Below the pieces are notes generated by a model. The model made no database searches. It was not told the origin of the DNA and saw nothing but the letters and a program-made list of their open reading frames with translations. From NCBI GenBank assembly GCA_030039165.1, contig JASHQM010000012.1, positions 1-34,405 of the forward strand: 34,405 nt of DNA, written 5' to 3'. Source of the DNA: Candidatus Sulfotelmatobacter sp. GTDB taxonomy: Bacteria > Acidobacteriota > Terriglobia > Terriglobales > Acidobacteriaceae. A program made the position numbers and the translations under genes. Positions 25,176 to 32,635 of the stretch are shown one piece after another; positions within the stretch are counted from its first letter, which is position 1, and every line of letters starts with the position of its first letter.

Positions 25176-26360
25176 TTGGACCTGGCTACCAAAGAGCGTT
25201 CGACCAAGGGTGACCGGGAATGGCAATCACCTTCCGCAAAATCGCAAAATGCGAGTCTGTTTCTGATGATTGAGAGCCTGCAGACTGGCGGCAGTGAGCG
25301 CCAGTTTGTGGCCCTCAGTCGCTCGCTCGATGACAACCGATTTCAGGTCAATCTGGGCTGCATTCGAGCGAGAGGGGCTTTTCTCGAGGGACTGAGCCCA
25401 GTCACGTTCCCGCTCGGAGGCAGTTTGTACGGTTTGCAGTCGTGGAAGACGCGGCTTGGGCTGAGCCGGCATCTGCGTGGGCAGGGTATCGCAGTCGCGC
25501 ATGCATTCGATTACTACTCCAACCTGACGCTCATACCTTCGGCCAGGCTTGCCCGCGTGCCAGTCGTGATTGGCAGCCAGCGCCAGCTAGGGGACCTTCT
25601 CACTCCTCTGCAGTCCCGGGCGCAAACGGCGATTTTTCGCTGGTGTGATTCGGTGGTGTGCAATTCCAGCGCTGCGGCACAACGACTGGTCGATAGTGGG
25701 CTGGACAAGAAAAAGATCACCGTAATTTGGAACGGACTCGGGCCCGAAGCTTTTGCGGCGGCCGTTCCTATGTTGCCGCAGCGTTCGGGATGGCTGCGGG
25801 TGGGTATGATCGCGCGCATGAACAGCGTGGCCAAGAATCACTTGCTGTTTCTGAGAGCAGCAGCGCAGCTGAAGAACATCGGCGCGCAAGTCGAGTTCAT
25901 TCTGGCCGGAGACGGTCCTTTGCGTCCACAACTGGAGCAGGAAGCGACTGAACTCGGTTTGGGAGACCGTGTAAACTTTCTGGGCGATTGTCGCGACGTC
26001 CCATCGGTGCTGGCTTCGCTGGATTTGACAGTGCTGCCTTCGGCATCGGAAAGCCTCTCCAATGCCATTATCGAGTCCATGGCGGCTGGGGTGCCAGTTA
26101 TTGCCACCGATGTCGGCGGTAACTCTGACTTGCTAGCCGAAGACCGCGGCATTCTTGTTCCACTGGGCAACGAAAGTTACCTGGCCCGTGCTATAGCGAG
26201 GCTGCTACAACAGGACGCGCTCAGGCTCCAGATGGGCCACAATTGCCGCTGTTTTGCGCAAGACAATTTCACACTGGAAAAGATGGGCCGTCAGTACTCA
26301 GCGTTATATCTCAGATTGCTGGAAGACAAGATCTGGAGATCAAAACGGCCCTCGGGGTGA
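25176..26360 (+). CDS. Family-4 glycosyltransferase
   Basis: A 394-residue GT-B fold glycosyltransferase. Near the N-terminus is SLFLMIESLQTGGSERQF, the usual glycine-rich acceptor-side loop of GT4. In the C-terminal half are IARMNSVAKNH, FILAGDGPLRPQLE, VNFLGDCRDVPSVLASLD and the nucleotide-sugar-binding E-x7-E motif in ASESLSNAIIESMAAG. It is cytoplasmic and should add one sugar of the repeat unit. The TTG start at 25176 has no clear Shine-Dalgarno site; a later start would remove the first beta strand, so some upstream start is needed. The donor sugar cannot be read from sequence, but GDP-mannose or a derivative is possible given the next gene. Confidence 0.85.
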   Translation: MDLATKERSTKGDREWQSPSAKSQNASLFLMIESLQTGGSERQFVALSRSLDDNRFQVNLGCIRARGAFLEGLSPVTFPLGGSLYGLQSWKTRLGLSRHLRGQGIAVAHAFDYYSNLTLIPSARLARVPVVIGSQRQLGDLLTPLQSRAQTAIFRWCDSVVCNSSAAAQRLVDSGLDKKKITVIWNGLGPEAFAAAVPMLPQRSGWLRVGMIARMNSVAKNHLLFLRAAAQLKNIGAQVEFILAGDGPLRPQLEQEATELGLGDRVNFLGDCRDVPSVLASLDLTVLPSASESLSNAIIESMAAGVPVIATDVGGNSDLLAEDRGILVPLGNESYLARAIARLLQQDALRLQMGHNCRCFAQDNFTLEKMGRQYSALYLRLLEDKIWRSKRPSG

Positions 26361-26437
26361 TGCTCAGCGGCAATCTGCATCACGGGCCTTATCTTCGGAC
26401 AATACGAACTGAGCTCTTATCCGCAGGGGATTAACTC

Positions 26438-27763
26438 GTGAACTCGTGTATCAGCATTTTTGGTTTGGGCTACGTTGGGTCCGTTTCCGCCGCGTGCTTT
26501 TCCTCCAGGGGTTACAACGTAATTGGAGTCGATGTCAGCCGAGCGAAGGTGGAAATGTTGAATTCAGGCCGCAGCCCCATCGTGGAAGCCCGCATGGGCG
26601 AGATGGTTGCGGAGCAGTGCAAGGCCGGCCGGTTACGAGCCACCAGCAACGCAATGGAGGCTGTGCGGGAGTCGGATCTTTCTTTTGTTTGCGTGGGCAC
26701 CCCCAGCTTGCGCAGTGGAAAGCTCGACCTCACTCATGTCGAGCACGTCATGGAAGAGATCGGACGAGCTCTGCGCGAGAAGAAAACTCATCACACGGTT
26801 GTTCTGCGCAGCACGGTACTGCCTGGCACTACCGATTCGGTAGTGATTCCAATTTTGGAGACCGCCAGCGGAAAATTAGCCTGCGCCGATTTCAGCGTAT
26901 GCTACAACCCGGAGTTTATGCGCGAAGGCAGTGCGGTTGCTGATTTTTTCGATCCGCCCTGCACAGTACTGGGAGCGCGTGAGCCCGGCCACCTGGCTAC
27001 TTTGCGAGAACTCTATGGGAATATTCCCGGCGACGTTTTCGAGGTGCAAATCGCGGTCGCAGAAATGGTGAAGTATGTAAGCAACCTTTTTCACGCCTTG
27101 AAAGTTGGGTTTGCCAATGAGATCGGCACTCTATGTCGGCACTTCGGCTTGGATACCCAGGCCGTCACCAAGATTTTTACCTCTGACAAGAAACTAAACA
27201 TCTCGACCGCATACCTGCGACCCGGCTTCGCATTTGGCGGTTCGTGCTTGCCCAAAGATTTGCGCGCCATGGCCCATCGCGCTAAAGAACTCGATCTCTC
27301 GCTGCCTCTACTGGAATCGATTATGCCGAGCAACGCCGAGCACATTACTCGTGCAGTAGACAAGGTGCTGCACACCGGAAAAAAGAAAATTGCCGTACTA
27401 GGGCTGAGCTTCAAAGCTGGGACCGACGACCTGCGCGAGAGCCCTCAGGTGCAGCTAATCAAGAGACTTCTGGGAGAAGGTTGCCAGCTTCGGATTTGGG
27501 ATGAGGACGTGTCTCTCGGGCGGCTGGCAGGTTCAAACCGGCAATACATCGAAGAAGTGATCCCGCACATCGGCTCCCTACTCTCCACGGATTTTCAGGC
27601 CGTGGTGTGCTCAGGGGAAGTTGTCGTGATCGGCACCAAACTCCGAAATCAACAAATGTTGTCACAATGCATTAGTGCGGAACAAATCGTGATTGATTTG
27701 GTCAATCTGGATCCCGCGGCGCGCCCGCAGTCTGCAAAGTCCTATCAGGGTATTTGTTGGTAG
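26438..27763 (+). CDS. algD: GDP-mannose 6-dehydrogenase (AlgD-like)
   Basis: A 441-residue UDP-glucose/GDP-mannose dehydrogenase family enzyme that oxidises GDP-mannose to GDP-mannuronate with NAD. The N-terminal Rossmann motif is IFGLGYVG (glycines at 9, 11 and 14). The protein shares long blocks with Pseudomonas AlgD as I remember it: VVLRSTVLPGTTDSVVIP, RPGFAFGGSCLPKDLRA with the catalytic cysteine at about 269, LGLSFKAGTDDLRESPQVQL, and even the C-terminal QGICW. A UDP-glucose dehydrogenase is less likely because of these blocks. The GTG start has AGGGGA 8 bases upstream. It is last in the EPS run and convergent with the beta-helix gene, with 23 bases between stops. Confidence 0.88.
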   Translation: MNSCISIFGLGYVGSVSAACFSSRGYNVIGVDVSRAKVEMLNSGRSPIVEARMGEMVAEQCKAGRLRATSNAMEAVRESDLSFVCVGTPSLRSGKLDLTHVEHVMEEIGRALREKKTHHTVVLRSTVLPGTTDSVVIPILETASGKLACADFSVCYNPEFMREGSAVADFFDPPCTVLGAREPGHLATLRELYGNIPGDVFEVQIAVAEMVKYVSNLFHALKVGFANEIGTLCRHFGLDTQAVTKIFTSDKKLNISTAYLRPGFAFGGSCLPKDLRAMAHRAKELDLSLPLLESIMPSNAEHITRAVDKVLHTGKKKIAVLGLSFKAGTDDLRESPQVQLIKRLLGEGCQLRIWDEDVSLGRLAGSNRQYIEEVIPHIGSLLSTDFQAVVCSGEVVVIGTKLRNQQMLSQCISAEQIVIDLVNLDPAARPQSAKSYQGICW

Positions 27764-27786
27764 CCATAATCTGCTTCGTAGGAAGC

Positions 27787-29631
27787 TCAGATTACTCCAG
27801 CCGTTTGTTGCTCAACCGCAAGCATGTCAGCACCGGCATCTTTCCCATCGCTGGCTTTGCCCAACGCCACAGAGGCCGCTTTGCATCCTGGCCCGTCATC
27901 TTTTTTCTTGCAGAGCCGGTAGTCTCCGCCGTTGCCTTGGTGGAAGTCTCGGAACCCGGCATCATTTCCGCTCTTCACTTTCATATTGCCTTTTGGCCAA
28001 CCTCCCGCGTCGCCAATAATCAGATTGTCCCTAAAAACCACGCTGGCAAAGCAGTTTTCCAAAACTGAATCAGGCGTAAGAGATCCTCGCGTGCAGTTTT
28101 CGCGGCCGCCGCCTGCTCCCCAAACTCCTCTATCATCGCCGGCTGTGAAAATACTGTTGGTGAAGGAAAAATCCTTGAGTTTTTCGGCAGTATTCTTAAC
28201 CGCAAACAGTCCATGGGGAGGGAAGGCGGTAATGTGGTCGAAATGAACACTGCTTATGGGAGGAGCCGTGGAGATAACTAATGCCAGCAGTCCAAATCCC
28301 TTGTATGGCTCTCTTTCGATATCATCAAAGACCAAATCATGCAGACTATAGCGTTCGCCGGCAGAAGCTGGCGCTTTAGCCTTGCCCATAGTGTTGCCAA
28401 TCCCCACTCCACCACCCACGTGGCTGATTTTGTTGTAGCGCAGGGTAACATCCGTGAGACGGCATTCAGGGCAGTGTCCTCCCTGATTGGCCGGCATGAG
28501 GACGATTGCGAATCCCGCCTGAGTAAATCCGCCCCAGTCGTTTTCCAGGATATTCCCTTCCAATAGCAACCGCTCAGCGTTCTTCAATTCAATGCAATTC
28601 TTCACGATGAAGGGATTGCCATCGGCGGCTCCTACGAAGCCAGAATGGTCCGGGTTCCAAAGCAAAGGCTTGAAGAAGTGATTATGCCGGATCTCGATGT
28701 CGGATGGCGTTGTTGACCCGCGGGCGCCACCGAACATAATCGATTCTCCTGCCGCCTCGAGGAAATTGTTCACGATTTTGTAAGGTCCTCCGGGAAGATC
28801 GCCGGTGCCCCCATTTATCGCCTGCGAATCAATGCATGACCCACTCTTTGCGATGCAGTGGAAATCAGTGAAGAAGGAGTCGACGATACCCACGTTGGTG
28901 GTTCCACTCAAATGAATTCCACCCTTGGTTTCATCTTGCGCGGTGCCATGAAGCCAGAGACGATCAAAAACTAACTGGTCCGCATTTTCTTCCGCTTCCA
29001 TCAAATTGCGAAGATGCGGTCCAGGTGCGCGAGTGATTTCTAGCCCAATGAACCGATAATGGTTGGCCCCTGCCTCGAAGAGAATCGGACCCGTATCCGC
29101 TTTCCCCTCCAGCTCTAGCTTGGCCATCACATTACGGACGTACGAACAATGAAAATCCGGCCGCCCCGGAAGGGACGCAACCCCGGCGTAGCAAGGCGTC
29201 AGGATCGTATGCTCGGGGGGCAAAGCGTTATCTGGCGCGCTGGTCCGCACGATGATCCAGTGAGCATCGTCGCACGACTTCTTGGGGAAACGATACAGGC
29301 CGCGAAAGCTTGCCCCTGCCTGCAGTTCTAGAGTGTCGCCACATTTGGCATCATTAATCGCCTGCTGAAGGTCTTCGCTTTCCTTGACGATCTTAACGCT
29401 GCCCGGTGCGGGCGTGTCCGCAAGAGACGTTTTCACGTACCTGCGTGGAAGCTCCGCTGGGCCATCGAATGCCCCAACCGGGGATTGCTGAACGGCGATT
29501 CCATATGCAGCAGGCGCCGAATTGACAATTAGCAAAAGAACGGCCACGACTCCGAACAAAAAAGTCCGTCGAGGAACTACCAGTGGCGGAAGAACGGATC
29601 GAGCGAGCCGACAACCCCTAGTGGAGGACAA
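27787..29631 (-). CDS. Secreted right-handed parallel beta-helix protein (copy 1)
   Basis: About 614 residues from the start chosen here. A basic n-region is followed by a signal core (TFLFGVVAVLLLIVNSAPAAYG) and then a short DGPAELPRRYVKTSLADTP entry segment. A long series of beta-helix coils follows, with repeated N-x-G/I-x-I-x-x-N patterns such as DIEIRHNHFF and RLLLEGNILENDWGGF. The SCDDAHWIIVRTS and GTAQDETKGGIHLSGTTN blocks are conserved with the second copy near the window end. Such folds are used by pectate-lyase-like lyases, alginate lyases, mannuronan epimerases and adhesins; the catalytic type is not determined. TTG 29631 has GGAG 6 bases upstream; another TTG at 29766 without a ribosome site would add 45 residues. 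Confidence 0.7.
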   Translation of the reverse strand: MSSTRGCRLARSVLPPLVVPRRTFLFGVVAVLLLIVNSAPAAYGIAVQQSPVGAFDGPAELPRRYVKTSLADTPAPGSVKIVKESEDLQQAINDAKCGDTLELQAGASFRGLYRFPKKSCDDAHWIIVRTSAPDNALPPEHTILTPCYAGVASLPGRPDFHCSYVRNVMAKLELEGKADTGPILFEAGANHYRFIGLEITRAPGPHLRNLMEAEENADQLVFDRLWLHGTAQDETKGGIHLSGTTNVGIVDSFFTDFHCIAKSGSCIDSQAINGGTGDLPGGPYKIVNNFLEAAGESIMFGGARGSTTPSDIEIRHNHFFKPLLWNPDHSGFVGAADGNPFIVKNCIELKNAERLLLEGNILENDWGGFTQAGFAIVLMPANQGGHCPECRLTDVTLRYNKISHVGGGVGIGNTMGKAKAPASAGERYSLHDLVFDDIEREPYKGFGLLALVISTAPPISSVHFDHITAFPPHGLFAVKNTAEKLKDFSFTNSIFTAGDDRGVWGAGGGRENCTRGSLTPDSVLENCFASVVFRDNLIIGDAGGWPKGNMKVKSGNDAGFRDFHQGNGGDYRLCKKKDDGPGCKAASVALGKASDGKDAGADMLAVEQQTAGVI

Positions 29632-29844
29632 ATCTTTCTCCGAATGAAAGGCATGCACACGCAGGGAATGAAAGCCGATGATAGCACATCGAACTCGGCG
29701 TGCTTTCCGGCGCCTGGATACTTTGGTCGAAGCTAGAGATGATAAGCGTAATAAAGCCCTTTCCAAATCTCAAGCCAGCTTGGAATTCATTTACAGACTT
29801 GCCGCGGGGGATTGTCTTTGATACTGCGAACCCCTCCTCCCCAC

Positions 29845-30564
29845 TCAGCCTTGACTTCCTCCCCCGGCGGCCTTGCGTTCTCTCCACGCGTATTTGATCA
29901 AACACCATAATGCGCGGACGCCATCCTTCCAGCCGATCTTCTTGCCCTCCTCGTAAGTACGTCCCCAGTAACCGATGCCAACTTCATAGACCCGCAAGTT
30001 GCGTTTCGCAATCTTCATCGTGATCTCGGGCTCAAAACCGAAGCGATTTTCTTCCAAGGGAATCGACTGAATTACTTCGCGGCGAAAAACCTTGTAACAC
30101 GTCTCCATATCTGACATGTTGAGGTTGGTGAACATGTTCGAGAGAAGGGTCAGAAACCAGTTCCCAACCGAGTGCCAAAAATAGAGTACGCGGTGAGGTC
30201 CTCCGCCTAGGAAACGGGAACCGTAAACTACATCAGCCTGCCCTGAAATCAGGGGCGCCAGCAGTTTGTGATAATCGCTAGGATCATATTCCAAGTCCGC
30301 ATCTTGAATAACCACGTAATCGCCGGTCGCCTCCTGTATACCGCGGCGCAGCGCCGCGCCTTTTCCCATATTGCGCGGCTGCAGGAAGACCCGAATCTGC
30401 TGCCACTGCTTCTGCAAATCGAGCAAAATCTCGCGAGACCCATCACTGGACGCATCGTCTACACAAAGCAATTCTATGTCGATTTCCACAGATAGAACTC
30501 GCCTCACCACCTCTGGCAGTGTGGATCGCTCATTGTAGATGGGCATGACCACCGACAGTTTCAT
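29845..30564 (-). CDS. Polyprenyl-phosphate mannose synthase-like GT2 (DPM1-like)
   Basis: A 239-residue soluble or peripheral GT2 of the DPM1/GtrB type. Motifs are [52 protein letters not shown], the metal-binding [20 protein letters not shown], and [15 protein letters not shown] near the C-terminus. The absence of long C-terminal membrane helices fits the single-domain DPM1 form. It should move mannose (or glucose) from its nucleotide to a polyprenyl phosphate, giving the donor for the ArnT/PMT-like transferase encoded just upstream on the same strand. The Shine-Dalgarno site is weak. It lies between the two beta-helix genes. Confidence 0.85.
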   Translation of the reverse strand: MKLSVVMPIYNERSTLPEVVRRVLSVEIDIELLCVDDASSDGSREILLDLQKQWQQIRVFLQPRNMGKGAALRRGIQEATGDYVVIQDADLEYDPSDYHKLLAPLISGQADVVYGSRFLGGGPHRVLYFWHSVGNWFLTLLSNMFTNLNMSDMETCYKVFRREVIQSIPLEENRFGFEPEITMKIAKRNLRVYEVGIGYWGRTYEEGKKIGWKDGVRALWCLIKYAWRERKAAGGGSQG

Positions 30565-30721
30565 AGTCGAACCGTTTTACTTTAGCAGAAGCTTGATGGA
30601 ACCGGAGACTTGCACATCTGAAAGCCAAGCCTGGCCAGGGGAAGCCATGCCGTGCTTTCTCGTGAAAAGTTCAGTGAATCACGATCGCGATTCTTGCGCA
30701 GCTTGGCCGCTTCGGCCGGCT

Positions 30722-32287
30722 TCAAGGAAAGATTAACTCGTAAACGCGATAAACTTGTCCGCTGTAGGCACAGCGAAAAACAATACCGTCAATCCTTTGC
30801 GCGCCCAGGCACCCATGGCCCAGATCAAGCGATTGACGCAACGTCCCCTGGTCAGAATACACCAGGAAACGCGGGTGCTCCTTGGCGATATACTCCGCGA
30901 CGGAGATTTCGTTCTTCCGGCTGGCCAGATAAGCCCGATCGCCGAGCAGAATGGGCAGCCCCGAGGCGTCTGACACAATGTTGGATTCAACCTTGTAATC
31001 GTCAAATACCACTCTATCTTCAGGCTTCATGTGCCTGCGCAGGTAGGTTGCCACCTCTGCAATGTGGCGTGGATATCGCAGCCGCGGAGAAACGGAGGCC
31101 AGTTCATTGGCAAGTGGATTTGAATAGAAGCTGGCGCAGGCCAGCAGCAGGCAGTTTAGGCCGGCAAGGGCGACGAAACCCCGGCGTAAAAGAGCGGCAT
31201 GCTGAGCCATCCACTTTTCTATAGCCCATTCGAGTCCAGCTCCTGACATGATGCAAAGCATCGTGCCCAATGTGATCGTGTAACGAGCTAGGGCCAGCAA
31301 ACCGCCGGTCGCGATTTCGTAGCCCTCGACTGCGGCAAAAAGCAGAGTTGCTCCCGCCAGTACAAAAGTCTCTGCCGAGAAAAGTGACAGCGAGGAAAAT
31401 TCCCCGGCAAGCCCGGCAAGAACAGCGGGCGCAGAGACGCTTGCCAGAATCGCCAGCGGCATGACGGCAAACTGATGCGCAACGGAAACTGTTTTCAGGC
31501 TCTCCAGAACGCGCAAGCGATTCTGATGGACTAGATACATAGGATCACCAAAGAAATGGCGGCAGTATGCCATCATGAAGGCTGGCCAGAGTCCGGCAGC
31601 AAGAACCCAACCGCCGAACGGGACAACCTCCACGCCTTGGCGGCGCAGACTCACCATCCATGCGAATCCCGCTGTGACCGCGATAGCGGCACAGAATACC
31701 CACGCTTCAAAGCGGATCGATTCGGAAATAGAAAACAGCAGTCCTGACAGGAATAGACGCCGGATTTGGTTGCTCCGAGCTTGGAGGCTCGACAAGAAGA
31801 GGTAGGTTCCGGCCAGCAGGAAGAATAAATACGGAACCTCGGCTGAAGAAGTTGTACTGTAACCAATGTGTAAACTGTAGAGCGTGAAAATGGCTAGTGA
31901 CAGCAGTGCGCAAGAAGGCCCATAGCAAAGCCGGGCAATCCGCCAAACGACATATAGGGATGCGATTCCGCAAACTAAGCTCAGCAGCCGACCTGCCCAA
32001 AGTACATTGTGAACCACAAGCGAAACCAACCCTATCAGCCAGAAGTGGCCTGGGGGATAGGTGCCAAAGACAAACTTCGCGCTGGGGTGAGACAACCATG
32101 CCGCCGCAGCGCTCACATGAGCGCCGGCATCGCCACCGGCATTGTCGGATAAACATAAGAACAAGACCCGAAGCAAGGCCCCGGCACAGAGCCACGCAAC
32201 CACTAGGCGCCACTCAGAAGCGGAGACACGATCGTATCGAGAGAGAGACACAGAAGAGCTGGTTTGCGGAGGGGTAATCTGATCCAT
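30722..32287 (-). CDS. ArnT/PMT-like membrane glycosyltransferase (GT-C)
   Basis: A 521-residue integral membrane protein with about ten helices. An acidic Asp pair after the first helix (CLSDNAGGDAGAH) and the YPPGHFWLIGL motif resemble the first periplasmic loop of GT83/GT39 enzymes. A C-terminal periplasmic domain starts near residue 415 (HIAEVATYLRRHMKPEDRVVFDD). Such enzymes take a sugar from polyprenyl phosphate and place it on a lipid, glycan or protein in the periplasm. The adjacent DPM1-like gene suggests that mannose or a related sugar is the donor. The target may be the EPS or the secreted beta-helix proteins encoded on either side; this is inference. Confidence 0.75.
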   Translation of the reverse strand: MDQITPPQTSSSVSLSRYDRVSASEWRLVVAWLCAGALLRVLFLCLSDNAGGDAGAHVSAAAAWLSHPSAKFVFGTYPPGHFWLIGLVSLVVHNVLWAGRLLSLVCGIASLYVVWRIARLCYGPSCALLSLAIFTLYSLHIGYSTTSSAEVPYLFFLLAGTYLFLSSLQARSNQIRRLFLSGLLFSISESIRFEAWVFCAAIAVTAGFAWMVSLRRQGVEVVPFGGWVLAAGLWPAFMMAYCRHFFGDPMYLVHQNRLRVLESLKTVSVAHQFAVMPLAILASVSAPAVLAGLAGEFSSLSLFSAETFVLAGATLLFAAVEGYEIATGGLLALARYTITLGTMLCIMSGAGLEWAIEKWMAQHAALLRRGFVALAGLNCLLLACASFYSNPLANELASVSPRLRYPRHIAEVATYLRRHMKPEDRVVFDDYKVESNIVSDASGLPILLGDRAYLASRKNEISVAEYIAKEHPRFLVYSDQGTLRQSLDLGHGCLGAQRIDGIVFRCAYSGQVYRVYELIFP

Positions 32288-32635
32288 AATCTGGCCAGCA
32301 CGATCGACTCAATGCGACGCCATAGGGTACGCAACGGGAATTTCTTTCTTCTCCTCTTTCCCGGAAACGGAACGCCTGGCGGCGTTCGGGCAAGTGGAGA
32401 CGAGACGAAATGAAAGAAACCACAGCTTCCGAGGCACTCAGCAATCTACCGAGCTAGCCGCTGTCCCTGTCTGGGGATGATAAAACGTCGGGCGCAATCT
32501 CGCAAGTGGAGCCTCCTGGAAGGGTTAGTCCACTATTGAGGACTGATTCAACTCCTGATTGAATACACTTGATGAACGCCAGTTTTTGCACGTCTTGCTC
32601 ATTTGCGACCGGCGATGAGTATTTAATTCACTTCA
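32288..32635. other. Intergenic region between the ArnT-like and second beta-helix genes
   Basis: A stretch of 348 bases with no convincing gene. It contains a perfect hairpin GAACGCC-tggc-GGCGTTC at 32370-32387 in what would be the leader of the ArnT/PMT-like gene. No T-tract follows it in that direction, so it is not a clear terminator. The part nearest 32635 is AT-richer and follows the stop of the second beta-helix gene. I saw no tRNA, known riboswitch or repeat here. Confidence 0.35.

Noticed and set aside
27771..27789. Hairpin GCTTC-gtag-GAAGC between the convergent algD and beta-helix genes as a bidirectional terminator
   Set aside because: The stem is only 5 bases and no T-tract follows on either strand.
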